Source of the DNA: Lachnospiraceae bacterium GAM79
GTDB taxonomy: Bacteria; Bacillota; Clostridia; Lachnospirales; Lachnospiraceae
Assembly (NCBI GenBank): GCA_020735665.1
Contig: CP085928.1
Location: forward strand, 248,001-312,000
Reading direction: 5' to 3'
DNA length: 64,000 nucleotides
The notes beneath the pieces were generated by a model. That model ran no database searches. It was not told the origin of the DNA and saw only the letters and a program-made list of their open reading frames with translations. Made by a program: the position numbers and the translations under genes. Below are positions 9,051 through 17,191 of this stretch, in pieces (the stretch's first letter is position 1; each line of letters starts with the position of its first letter).

Positions 9051-9107
9051 TGTATATTTTAGTAGAAGTCCGGATATGGCAGAGATGCTGTATCCGGACT
9101 TTTTTAT
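9051..9107 (+). terminator. intrinsic terminator, copy 2 of the repeated module
   Basis: AGTCCGGATA (9067-9076) pairs with TATCCGGACT (9091-9100), followed by TTTTT. The 57-bp segment matches 7904-7960 with two mismatches. It ends the Rpn transcript. Confidence 0.85.
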
Positions 9108-9157
9108 AGGTAAAATTCAACTATATAAACAAAAAATGAGAAAAATTCTGTGGACTA

Positions 9158-9184
9158 TTGACAGCCGTTTTTTTTTTTTATAAT
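9158..9184 (+). promoter_or_regulatory. promoter with a T12 tract in its spacer
   Basis: Consensus TTGACA at 9158-9163 and TATAAT at 9179-9184, separated by GCCG plus eleven T (15 bp). The run 9168-9179 is 12 T and enters the -10 box. It lies about 100 bp before the first BspA-like gene. The spacer is two bases shorter than the 17-bp optimum, so slippage in the T tract could switch the promoter. Confidence 0.72.
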
Positions 9185-9285
9185 GTTTATGCTTTTTTAC
9201 AGGCATCGGGGAATTATGCATACAAATGAAGAAAAAGCAACGTAACTTATGGAAATTATAGTATAAGAGAAAAGGAGAGAGATGA

Positions 9286-10509
9286 ATGAAAATGATGCAA
9301 AAGAAGTTAAGAAGCCTGATCTATGCAGGCGTGGGATTGATTTTATGTGTATTGCTGTGTGGCGGGATCGGTATGACTGCACAGGCGGCAAAGGAAAAAA
9401 CATACAATGGCTTTACCTATGAAGATCATGGATATGGAATTGTAATTACCGGTTATAAAGGGAGTAAGACGGAGCTTGTGATTCCGGAAAAGATTGCCGG
9501 AAAAAAAGTAGTACAGATAGGATACAGAGCATTTGAAAATTGTGTTGATTTAGTCAGTATAACAATACCGGAGGGTGTAACAACGATAGATATGTATGCG
9601 TTTAGTTATTGTAAAAAACTGAGCAGAGTATCATTGCCGGAGAACTTGACAAATATAGAAACATGTGCATTTGAGGGATGCAAAAGCTTAACCGGTATAA
9701 CATTACCGGAGAGCCTGACACATATAGGTATCTGGGCTTTTGCTTCTTGTTATAGCTTAACAAATATTACCATACCAAAGAATATACAGAGAATAGGTAA
9801 TAATGCATTTTCGTATAGTGGTTTAAAGAGTGTTATTTTAGAAGAAGGTATAACAAAAATAGATGATCAGGCATTTGAGGGATGCAAAAATTTAGTCAGT
9901 ATAACAATACCGGATAGTGTAACAAGTATAGGCTACAATAATTTCACTGATTCTGTTGGGAACATAAGTCTTGGAAGTATAATTTGCAACAAAGGTTCTT
10001 TTGCATACAAATATGCAAAAGAGCGTAATATAGCAATCAAATTAATGCCTGGACCGGCGAAGAAAGGCACAACATTAACTGTTTCATCTAAGAAGCTCAA
10101 AGTAAAGGTAACCTCATCTTTCAGGAAGAATCCGACCGTTACAGTTACGAAGTTTACCGATAATAAAGCCAAGAATCTTACAATTCCATCTACTGTAAAG
10201 GTGAATGGTGTAACCTATAAAGTAACTGCAATTTCGGATAAAGCATTCAAGGGTAACAAGAAGCTGACGACAGTTGCGATCGGAAGCAATGTAACAAAGA
10301 TCGGTAAAGAAGCATTCTCCGGTTGCAAGAACCTGAAGAAGATCACTGTTACGGCAGGAAAGCTGAAGACTATCGGTAAGAATGCATTTAAGGGAATTAA
10401 TAAGAAAGCAACCATTACTGTGAAAGGAACAAAGAAAGCAAAGACAGCTTTAAAGAAACAGTTGAAAAAGAAATCCATCGGCTATGTAAAGACATGGAAA
10501 ATTAAATAA
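9286..10509 (+). CDS. BspA-like leucine-rich-repeat secreted protein, copy 1
   Basis: Exported protein of 407 aa. Signal peptide is at residues 1-34, hydrophobic and ending in AQAA. Residues about 60-250 are LRR_5 repeats of the BspA or Treponema pallidum type (ITIPEGVTTIDMYAFSYCKK and similar). A Lys-rich segment (KKGTTLTVSSKKLKVKV) and a second LRR_5 block follow, ending YVKTWKIK. No LPXTG, SLH or transmembrane anchor is seen, so it may be released or held by the basic C-terminus. RBS AAAGGAGAG at 9270-9278. Family members bind host or matrix proteins or other bacteria in some species; the ligand here is unknown. Confidence 0.85.
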   Translation: MKMMQKKLRSLIYAGVGLILCVLLCGGIGMTAQAAKEKTYNGFTYEDHGYGIVITGYKGSKTELVIPEKIAGKKVVQIGYRAFENCVDLVSITIPEGVTTIDMYAFSYCKKLSRVSLPENLTNIETCAFEGCKSLTGITLPESLTHIGIWAFASCYSLTNITIPKNIQRIGNNAFSYSGLKSVILEEGITKIDDQAFEGCKNLVSITIPDSVTSIGYNNFTDSVGNISLGSIICNKGSFAYKYAKERNIAIKLMPGPAKKGTTLTVSSKKLKVKVTSSFRKNPTVTVTKFTDNKAKNLTIPSTVKVNGVTYKVTAISDKAFKGNKKLTTVAIGSNVTKIGKEAFSGCKNLKKITVTAGKLKTIGKNAFKGINKKATITVKGTKKAKTALKKQLKKKSIGYVKTWKIK

Positions 10510-10547
10510 AAAATCCTAAAAAGGATAAGCAGGAGGATGAAGGAGAA

Positions 10548-11822
10548 ATGATACAAAAGAAGATAAGAAGCCTGATTTATACAGGCTTGTACTTAGTTCT
10601 GTGCGTATTGCTGTGCGGTGGAATCGGTAAGACTGCACAGGCGGCAGAGTCGAAAACATATAATGGTTTTATGTATGAAGAAAAAGAAAGTGAAATTACT
10701 ATTACCGGTTATGTGGGGGATAAGACGGAAGTTGTAATTCCGGGGGAGATTAATGGTAAGAAGGTAACAACTATAGGAGACAGGGCATTTAATGATTGTA
10801 CCGGTTTAACCAGTGTAACGATACCGGAGGGAGTAACAAGTATAGGAGATGATGCATTTTCGTTATGCGTAAAGCTGACCAGTATATCGTTACCAAAGAG
10901 TTTAACAAGTATAGGTAGTTGGGGATTTTCTGCTACCGGGCTGACCAGTATCACTATACCCGAAAATGTAAGAAGTATAGGATGTGAGGCTTTTTATGCA
11001 TGTAAATTAAAAAAAGTAGTATTGCCGGAGGGAATAACAAGAATTTCCAGTAGAACATTTGCTATGTGCAGCAATTTAACCGATATAACGATACCTGATA
11101 GCGTAACAAGTATCGATGAGGGAGCATTTTGTGGCTGCGATAAGTTAGATTCTATTGTTATACCGGACAGTGTAATTGAAATTGATGTAAGAAAAAAGGG
11201 CGAGCCTTTGAACGTAAATCGGTGGCCTGCTTTTAGCAGAGGTGTTACGATTATCTGTAGTAAAAATTCCGCAGCATATAAATACGCAAAGGACAATAAT
11301 TTACCAATCAAATTATTGTCCGGGAAAGAGAATCCATCAGATGATTCAAAACAGAATAATATAACTCCGGCGAAGAAAGGTACAACCCTTACCGTATCTT
11401 CCAAGAAGCTTAAAGTAAAGGTAACTTCATCTTCTAAGAAGAATCCAACTGTTACAGTGACAAAGATCACGGACAAGAAAGCCAAGAAGCTTACCATCCC
11501 GGCTACAGTAAAAGTAAAAGGTGTTACTTATAAGGTAACTGCAATATCAGATAAAGCATTTAAGGGTAACAAGAAGCTGATAACAGTTACAATCGGAAGT
11601 AACGTGACGAAGCTCGGTAAAGAAGCATTCTCCGGCTGTAAGAACCTGAAGAAGATCACAGTTACAACAGGAAAGCTGAAGACCATCAGTAAGAATGCAT
11701 TCAAGGGAATTAATAAGAAAGCAACCATTACTGTGAAAGGCACAAAGAAAGCAAAGACAGCTTTAAAGAAACAGCTGAAAAAGAAATCCGTCGGATACGT
11801 AAAGACGTGGAAGATTAAATAA
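10548..11822 (+). CDS. BspA-like leucine-rich-repeat secreted protein, copy 2
   Basis: Tandem paralogue of the preceding gene, 424 aa, 38 bp downstream and probably co-transcribed. It has the same signal peptide design (LIYTGLYLVLCVLLCGGIGKTAQAA) and LRR_5 repeats that differ in number and sequence. The C-terminal 150 residues are nearly identical to copy 1 from the KKGTTLTVSSKK segment to the end. It carries an extra linker with acidic and Asn-rich residues (GKENPSDDSKQNNITPAKK). The pattern, divergent repeats on a conserved tail, suggests duplication followed by homogenisation or selection on the C-terminus. Confidence 0.85.
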   Translation: MIQKKIRSLIYTGLYLVLCVLLCGGIGKTAQAAESKTYNGFMYEEKESEITITGYVGDKTEVVIPGEINGKKVTTIGDRAFNDCTGLTSVTIPEGVTSIGDDAFSLCVKLTSISLPKSLTSIGSWGFSATGLTSITIPENVRSIGCEAFYACKLKKVVLPEGITRISSRTFAMCSNLTDITIPDSVTSIDEGAFCGCDKLDSIVIPDSVIEIDVRKKGEPLNVNRWPAFSRGVTIICSKNSAAYKYAKDNNLPIKLLSGKENPSDDSKQNNITPAKKGTTLTVSSKKLKVKVTSSSKKNPTVTVTKITDKKAKKLTIPATVKVKGVTYKVTAISDKAFKGNKKLITVTIGSNVTKLGKEAFSGCKNLKKITVTTGKLKTISKNAFKGINKKATITVKGTKKAKTALKKQLKKKSVGYVKTWKIK

Positions 11823-11878
11823 TAGTATATCAATGCGGGATTTGTAAAAGCCGCAGAGCGATTGCAATTTATTAAAAG

Positions 11879-11913
11879 AGAGAAAGTGAAATATAAGATG
11901 ATTTCACTTTCTC
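11879..11913. repeat. hairpin without T-run between surface genes
   Basis: GAGAAAGTGAAAT (11879-11891) pairs perfectly with ATTTCACTTTCTC (11901-11913) around a nine-base loop. No T-run follows, so termination is unlikely; it may act in RNA stability or processing ahead of the next gene. Confidence 0.6.
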
Positions 11914-11941
11914 CTGACAAACGGTAAGGAGATGAATTAAT

Positions 11942-12796
11942 ATGAAACAATTTTTTAAGGCACACGCCATTTGGATTGGGCTGCTTGCAGTTCTGTTAGG
12001 ATGCATGCTTTGTCCGAGTCAGGCAGATGCAAAGACGAAGACTTATCAGACACAGGACAACTATTATGGAGGCGGAAGTTGTTCTGTAGTGATCAGTAAA
12101 AATAAGGTTTACTATTCCATAACGGAGACAGGTAAAATCTTTTGCTATGATATCAAAACAAAAAAGACAAAAACAATAGCGAAAACAAATGGAAAAGGAT
12201 TCTACAGATTAAAGAAAAAAGGTAATTATCTGTATGCAATTTATGACAATCACCGTGGATCTGACGGATCGGACAGATATATTGTACGCGTTTCCATTAA
12301 GAGTGGCAAAAAAACAACGCTTGCAAAAGGCGACAATTATGTATTAGCCGGAAAGAAAATTTACTATAATAAAACTAAGTTTATTAAGTCTGGATCTTAC
12401 GGATACGAACAGTCGGCTGGTATATATTCAATGACACTCTCAGGAAAAAAGAAAAAGAGAGAAAAATCGGTTACTTTTAATAACCATCGTTATTCAAAAA
12501 CGCCTATTAAGAATTCAAAAGGTTCTGTTGCAACCAGAGGATACAGTAAAAATGGTTATTATTTTTCAAAATCATTATGGTTTACTACATCAAAGGGAAA
12601 AGCAACAGAAATCTACAACATGTATAAGGATAAAAATGCATCCAATTATGGAAACATTGAGTATTTTACGTTGCAAGGTGATTACATTGTGTATAAAAAA
12701 CATGACATATATAGCAATGCCAAGCTGGTTCTTGTAAAAACGAACGGAAAGGGTGAGAGAGTTATATATTCAGCACCTTCAGTAAGCGGCTGGTAA
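11942..12796 (+). CDS. exported protein of unknown function, beta-propeller-like
   Basis: 284 aa with a clear signal peptide (residues 1-30, ending SQADA). The mature part is very rich in Lys, Tyr and Gly and has recurrent short beta motifs such as KIFCYDIKTKKTKTIAK, YIVRVSIKSGKKTTLAKG and KIYYNKTKF, resembling DUF5050-type propeller blades. I do not recognise a defined family with certainty. It is probably in the same surface-protein cluster as the two LRR genes. It stops at 12796, five bases before the start of a broken Rpn gene copy, so its C-terminus may have been cut short when that copy arrived. Confidence 0.7.
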   Translation: MKQFFKAHAIWIGLLAVLLGCMLCPSQADAKTKTYQTQDNYYGGGSCSVVISKNKVYYSITETGKIFCYDIKTKKTKTIAKTNGKGFYRLKKKGNYLYAIYDNHRGSDGSDRYIVRVSIKSGKKTTLAKGDNYVLAGKKIYYNKTKFIKSGSYGYEQSAGIYSMTLSGKKKKREKSVTFNNHRYSKTPIKNSKGSVATRGYSKNGYYFSKSLWFTTSKGKATEIYNMYKDKNASNYGNIEYFTLQGDYIVYKKHDIYSNAKLVLVKTNGKGERVIYSAPSVSGW

Positions 12797-12800
12797 ATCA

Positions 12801-12936
12801 GAGATTATCCTGAAAATGCATAAGAAAGGCTACTCCTTAGAACAGATCATGGATGTAACCGAAATGAGTAAAACTGAAATCAAGGCAATCATAGGATAAG
12901 AACATAAGCAGAACAGATAACATGTATATTTTAGTA
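12801..12936 (+). pseudogene. 3' remnant of an Rpn family gene
   Basis: From 12804 to 12936 the sequence matches 8932-9064, the end and 3' flank of the intact Rpn gene, with a small number of substitutions. The same frame is kept for 32 codons, beginning EIILKMHKKGYSLEQIMD, to the same stop at 12897-12899. There is no start codon or nuclease core. The similarity ends at TTTTAGTA, just before the terminator seen in the other two copies. Upstream it abuts the exported-protein gene. Confidence 0.85.
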
Positions 12937-12973
12937 TTAAAGAATAGTTTTATAGTGAAGGCATAAGTAAGCA

Positions 12974-13014
12974 GGACCGGTATTATATGACGTGGTATAA
13001 TACCGGCCCTTTTT
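12974..13014 (+). terminator. intrinsic terminator
   Basis: GGACCGGTATTATA pairs with TATAATACCGG and flanking CC around a short loop, followed by TTTTT at about 13010-13014. It insulates tcdA from the surface-protein region. Confidence 0.8.
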
Positions 13015-13026
13015 GCCAGAAAATCA

Positions 13027-13056
13027 TTGACAAAGAACCTTTTCAGGTCCTATAAT
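13027..13056 (+). promoter_or_regulatory. promoter of tcdA
   Basis: TTGACA at 13027-13032, 18-bp spacer, TATAAT at 13051-13056, about 40 bp before the tcdA start. Confidence 0.75.
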
Positions 13057-13096
13057 TTTGCCTAGCATTTTAGTAGGTTATTTAGGAGAGATAGAC

Positions 13097-13903
13097 ATGT
13101 TAACACAGTTTTCCCGGACAGAATTATTGCTTGGTAAAGAAGCAATGGACAAATTGGCAAATTCAAAAGTAGCGGTATTCGGCGTTGGAGGCGTTGGCGG
13201 ATATGTATGTGAAGCATTGGCACGAAGCGGTGTCGGTTCCTTTGATCTGATCGACGATGACAAGGTATGCCTGACAAACCTGAACCGCCAGATTATTGCC
13301 ACCAGAAAGTCTGTGGGGAAATATAAAACAGATGTTATGAAAGAACGGATTCTGGACATAAATCCGGATGCTAAGGTCGAGATGCACAAATGCTTTTTCC
13401 TGCCGGAAAATGCAGATGAATTTCCATTTGACTCCTATGATTATGTTGTAGATGCAGTAGATACGGTTACGGCTAAGATTGAGCTGGTGCTCCAGTCACA
13501 GAAAAAAGGAGTGCCGATCATCAGCAGTATGGGCGCAGGAAACAAGCTGGATGGCAGTATGTTTCAGGTAGCAGATATTTATAAGACAAAGGTATGTCCG
13601 CTTGCAAAGGTTATGCGTCGGGAACTTAAGAAGCGTGGCGTGAAAAAGTTAAAGGTTGTATATTCGGAAGAACAGCCGGTAAGACCACTTGAGGATATGT
13701 CGATCAGCTGCAGAACACAGTGTATCTGCCCTCCGGGAACACAGCACAAATGTACAGAGCGGAGAGATATTCCGGGCAGTGTGGCGTTTGTACCATCTGT
13801 AGCAGGACTGATCATTGCAGGTGAAGTGGTAAAAGATTTGTGCAAAGAAGAAAGGCAGCGTGCATATGAGCATTACAATAGCGGAATTAAAGAATCGAAA
13901 TAA
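13097..13903 (+). CDS. tcdA: tRNA threonylcarbamoyladenosine dehydratase (TcdA/CsdL, ThiF-like)
   Basis: E1-like enzyme of 268 aa that uses ATP to cyclise t6A37 to ct6A in ANN-decoding tRNAs. The Rossmann nucleotide motif GVGGVGGYVCEALARSGVG is near residues 29-47. DDDKVCLTNLNRQ and ISSMGAGNKLDGS are family signatures, and the C-terminal SVAFVPSVAGLIIAGEVVKDL matches the YgdL/CsdL group. Start 13097 has AGGAGA at 13084-13089. It overlaps the next gene, a rhodanese-TtcA fusion, by 38 bp, which links two tRNA-modifying activities in one transcript. Confidence 0.9.
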   Translation: MLTQFSRTELLLGKEAMDKLANSKVAVFGVGGVGGYVCEALARSGVGSFDLIDDDKVCLTNLNRQIIATRKSVGKYKTDVMKERILDINPDAKVEMHKCFFLPENADEFPFDSYDYVVDAVDTVTAKIELVLQSQKKGVPIISSMGAGNKLDGSMFQVADIYKTKVCPLAKVMRRELKKRGVKKLKVVYSEEQPVRPLEDMSISCRTQCICPPGTQHKCTERRDIPGSVAFVPSVAGLIIAGEVVKDLCKEERQRAYEHYNSGIKESK

Positions 13904-15023
13904 AGACAGTTATCGGTTGATCGATATCCGGGATGCCATTGAGATCTCTCATGGGGCAGTGCCGGATGCGATTGCGGTTCCTGCGGAAGAAATAGAGACA
14001 AGCAGCGAGGTGGATAAGGACAAGCTGCTTGTTATTTTCTGTGCGAGAGGCGTAGTCAGCATCGACGTAGCGGAGCATTTGAAAGAAAAAGGATATCAGG
14101 CAGAGAGTCTGGAAGGCGGTTATGCTGCATGGCTGTTAGATGTTATGAGCAAGCCGGAGGAGCAGAACAAGGCGAAGGATGTTGAGCTGAGCCTGCGTAA
14201 GAAATTCAAGAAAAGCATCTGGTCGAAGTTCACCAAGGCGATCAACACATATGAGCTGGTGAAGCCGGGAGATAAGATCGCAGTATGTATTTCCGGTGGT
14301 AAGGATTCCATGCTGATGGCGAAATGTTTTCAGGAATTGAAGCTGCATAACAAATTTGAATTTGAAGTTAAGTTTCTGGTTATGGATCCCGGTTACAGTG
14401 AGACGAACCGGAAGGTTATAGAAGAAAATGCAAAAAGTCTGAATATCCCGATCACGATATTTGAATCGGATATATTTGAATCGGTGTTTACGGTAGAGAA
14501 GTCACCATGTTATCTGTGTGCACGAATGAGACGAGGACATCTGTATCATTTTGCACAGGAGCTTGGCTGTAATAAGATTGCACTTGGTCATCACTATGAT
14601 GATGTAATTGAAACCATATTGATGGGTATGCTGTATGGTGCACAGGTACAGACGATGATGCCGAAGCTTCACAGCACGAATTTTGAAGGGATGGAACTGA
14701 TCCGACCGTTATATCTGGTGCGTGAGGATGATATCAAGGCATGGAGGGACTATAATGGTCTGCATTTTATCCAGTGTGCATGCAAATTCACGGACACCTG
14801 TACGACTTGTAATAACGAGAATCGTTCGAAACGTGTTGAGATCAAGGAACTGATTCAGACTTTGAAGCAGGTAAATCCTTATGTGGAAGGGAATATTTTC
14901 AAGAGTGTGGAAAATGTAAATCTGGACACGGTTGTTGCATGGAAGCAGCACGGAGAGAAGCATCATTTTCTGGATGCATATGACAGGAAAAATATCTGTA
15001 CAGAAAATGATCCAAAGGAATAA
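13866..15023 (+). CDS. rhodanese domain fused to a TtcA-like tRNA 2-thiolation enzyme
   Basis: 385 aa. Residues 1-95 form a rhodanese domain with the candidate persulfide Cys59 in FCARG. Residues about 105-340 form a PP-loop ATPase of the TtcA/TilS-like group, with SGGKDS at 143-148 and a CxxC pair (CYLC, 215-218) of the kind that binds an Fe-S cluster, plus downstream Cys residues in QCACKFTDTCTTC. The expected role is ATP-dependent thiolation of a tRNA base, with sulfur delivered in cis by the rhodanese. ATG 13866 is preferred to GTG 13860 for spacing from GAAGAAAGG. Which tRNA position is modified is not certain. Confidence 0.85.
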   Translation: MSITIAELKNRNKDSYRLIDIRDAIEISHGAVPDAIAVPAEEIETSSEVDKDKLLVIFCARGVVSIDVAEHLKEKGYQAESLEGGYAAWLLDVMSKPEEQNKAKDVELSLRKKFKKSIWSKFTKAINTYELVKPGDKIAVCISGGKDSMLMAKCFQELKLHNKFEFEVKFLVMDPGYSETNRKVIEENAKSLNIPITIFESDIFESVFTVEKSPCYLCARMRRGHLYHFAQELGCNKIALGHHYDDVIETILMGMLYGAQVQTMMPKLHSTNFEGMELIRPLYLVREDDIKAWRDYNGLHFIQCACKFTDTCTTCNNENRSKRVEIKELIQTLKQVNPYVEGNIFKSVENVNLDTVVAWKQHGEKHHFLDAYDRKNICTENDPKE

Positions 15024-15066
15024 TGTAACTATTTGACAATAAACAAGATAGGAAGAGGAAATACAA

Positions 15067-15999
15067 ATGAAAAGCAGACAAATCAGAAATTCACTCCTGT
15101 TAGTTCTTACGGCATTTATTTGGGGAACCGCCTTTGTGGCACAGAGTAAAGGCGGACAGGCACTGGGACCATTTTCTTTTAATTGTATACGAAGTCTGGT
15201 TGGAAGTGTAGTATTGCTTCCGGTGATCAGGTTACTTGATAAAATTAATCCAAGTAATAAGAAGCCGAAGACAGTCGCAGAACGGAGACTGTTATGGATC
15301 GGTGGTTTGTGCTGCGGAATGGCATTGTTCTTTGCAAGCTCGGCACAGCAGCTTGGTCTGTATTATGGCACTCCGGCAGGAAAGGCCGGTTTTCTGACGG
15401 CTTGCTATATTCTGCTGGTTCCGATCCTTGGTTTGTTTTTAAAGAAAAAATGTGGTTGGAATATCTGGCTTGGAATGGTGATCACGATTGTAGGACTTTA
15501 TCTTTTATGTATGACAGCGGGGGCGCTATCATTTCAGAACAGTGATCTCTTTGTATTGCTCTGTGCATTTTTGTTTGCTATACATATTCTGGTGATCGAT
15601 CATTTTTCACCATTGGTTGATGGTGTACGGATGTCCTGTATCCAGTTCCTGGTTGCCGGGGTACTCAGTGCATTTCCGATGTTCTTTTCAGAGATGGGAC
15701 ATTCGGCAGCAGGAATAGCAGCATGGCTTCCACAGTTACAGTCATGGGATGCATGGGTTGCAATTCTGTATGCCGGTGTGATGTCGAGCGGTGTTGCTTA
15801 TACCTTGCAGATTATTGCACAGAATGGACTGAATCCGACGCTGGCATCTATGATCATGAGTCTGGAATCTGTATTTTCAGTACTTGCCGGCTGGGTGATC
15901 CTTGGTGAGGTGTTGACCGCCCGCCAGCTCCTTGGCTGCCTGTTGATCTTTATTGCGATCATCTTCGCACAGATTCCTGTGGGGGAGAAGAAATCCTGA
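15067..15999 (+). CDS. DMT superfamily transporter (EamA, ten helices)
   Basis: Membrane transporter of 310 aa with two EamA repeats of about five helices each. The first begins LLLVLTAFIWGTAFVAQSKG, and the second includes WVAILYAGVMSSGVAYTLQIIAQ and ASMIMSLESVFSVLAGWVILGE, the family signature near the end. An RBS GGAAGAGG precedes the ATG. It lies 43 bp after the thiolation gene and converges on the membrane gene at 16223 through hairpin B. Substrate, possibly a metabolite or amino acid, is unknown. Confidence 0.9.
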   Translation: MKSRQIRNSLLLVLTAFIWGTAFVAQSKGGQALGPFSFNCIRSLVGSVVLLPVIRLLDKINPSNKKPKTVAERRLLWIGGLCCGMALFFASSAQQLGLYYGTPAGKAGFLTACYILLVPILGLFLKKKCGWNIWLGMVITIVGLYLLCMTAGALSFQNSDLFVLLCAFLFAIHILVIDHFSPLVDGVRMSCIQFLVAGVLSAFPMFFSEMGHSAAGIAAWLPQLQSWDAWVAILYAGVMSSGVAYTLQIIAQNGLNPTLASMIMSLESVFSVLAGWVILGEVLTARQLLGCLLIFIAIIFAQIPVGEKKS

Positions 16000-16009
16000 C
16001 AATAAAAAA

Positions 16010-16196
16010 GAAACAGCCTGTACAGCATCTGGCTATGAGAAACACGCATGACTTCCTTCTTTTCGACTTATCTCCGATCTGCATGGAACGCCGGACACGA
16101 TAAAATCGTTGTGCCCTCTGTTCCAGCATCGGAGCGTTGAAAATCAGTCGTCTATGCTATGGTTTCTTCATAGTCAGATGCTATACAGGCTGTTTC
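16010..16196. repeat. long inverted-repeat element (hairpin B), probable bidirectional terminator
   Basis: Outer arms 16010-16043 and 16162-16196 are near-perfect complements (GAAACAGCCTGTACAGCATC and its partner). A second inner stem pairs TCCGAT...ATGGAAC with GTTCC...ATCGGA. The tip carries GGACACGATAAAATCGTTGT at 16093-16112, shared with hairpin C. A-rich sequence before and ATTTTA after, together with its place between convergent genes, fit transcription termination in both directions. Confidence 0.8.
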
Positions 16197-16222
16197 ATTT
16201 TAATATGAAACTCGTTTGTACA

Positions 16223-16975
16223 TTATTTCTTCTTCTTTTCTTTCAGAATCTTCTTAATGGAATATTTCTCTAACGAATCCTCAAATATCTCACGGAGTGG
16301 TCGAGCATTTTTCATAGCAAGGAAGAAATGTGATTTTTCCTTACGGAGCTCAGCTTCCTCTAACAGATGCTGTTTGAGTTCGTCAATCTTAACGACGATT
16401 TCATATTCGGCAGCCAGCTTACGTATCTTAACGATAAGGTTGAAGGAGTAAACGATATCAATCAGGAACACGCCGTAGAAGAATCCAATAAAGAATGAAA
16501 ATGCAAGGTTTCTGGATAACCAGTCAAGTGCTGATAAAACATGTGGATGGATCAGCAGGTAGTAGGTCGCGCCGAGAACTGCCCAGAAGAATGAAAACAG
16601 TGGACAGATGATTCCCTGAATATTGCCCCATCGGTCTGTGTAGTCCCAGAGTTTTACATTCATTCCCTTAATGAAGATCAATCCGGTGATGTATTCGATC
16701 ACGGTCATAGCGATCGCCATAAATACAAATAAAACAATCTTCTCAATGATTGGATGTTCATCCAGAAATGACAGGTTAATAGATGCTAGCATATACAAGA
16801 CGCATAGTCCTGATCCATATAGCGGAAGGTAAGGACCGACCAGAAAGCCGGGATTTACCCATTTCTTTGTTGTTCGACCATTTGGAGAACAGAATCTGCG
16901 GAAGAACAATTCAATCACCCATCCGATCAGACTTCCGATAAAAAATAAAAACAATAATACAAGAGCTTTATTCAT
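16223..16975 (-). CDS. CmpB-family putative ABC transporter permease
   Basis: Membrane protein of 250 aa on the minus strand. About five hydrophobic helices occupy residues 5-175; the segment IGSLIGWVIELFFRRF and the WDYTDRWGNIQGIICPLFSFFWAVLG motif are characteristic of the CmpB (ABC_trans_CmpB) family. The C-terminal 70 residues are a charged, possibly coiled-coil tail (KIDELKQHLLEEAELRKEKSH) ending in poly-Lys. Despite the family name, no transport substrate has been shown. It stands alone, divergent from nadA. Confidence 0.82.
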   Translation of the reverse strand: MNKALVLLFLFFIGSLIGWVIELFFRRFCSPNGRTTKKWVNPGFLVGPYLPLYGSGLCVLYMLASINLSFLDEHPIIEKIVLFVFMAIAMTVIEYITGLIFIKGMNVKLWDYTDRWGNIQGIICPLFSFFWAVLGATYYLLIHPHVLSALDWLSRNLAFSFFIGFFYGVFLIDIVYSFNLIVKIRKLAAEYEIVVKIDELKQHLLEEAELRKEKSHFFLAMKNARPLREIFEDSLEKYSIKKILKEKKKK

Positions 16976-17191
16976 AATATTTCAACCTTTCTGATTTATA
17001 TTTTTCCATAGAATTATGGCTTTTTTTTCATTGATACAAATTGTGACATATCGCGGCCATAAAGTCAATAAATTAAATGTGCTCAGGCTTTTTGTGCTGA
17101 AATAGATGGTAATCTTTCTCAATATGCGGTATACTTACTGTGCATTCTTTAACAAAAAATGAAAACATAACAGACAAAGGAGAAAATTGTC

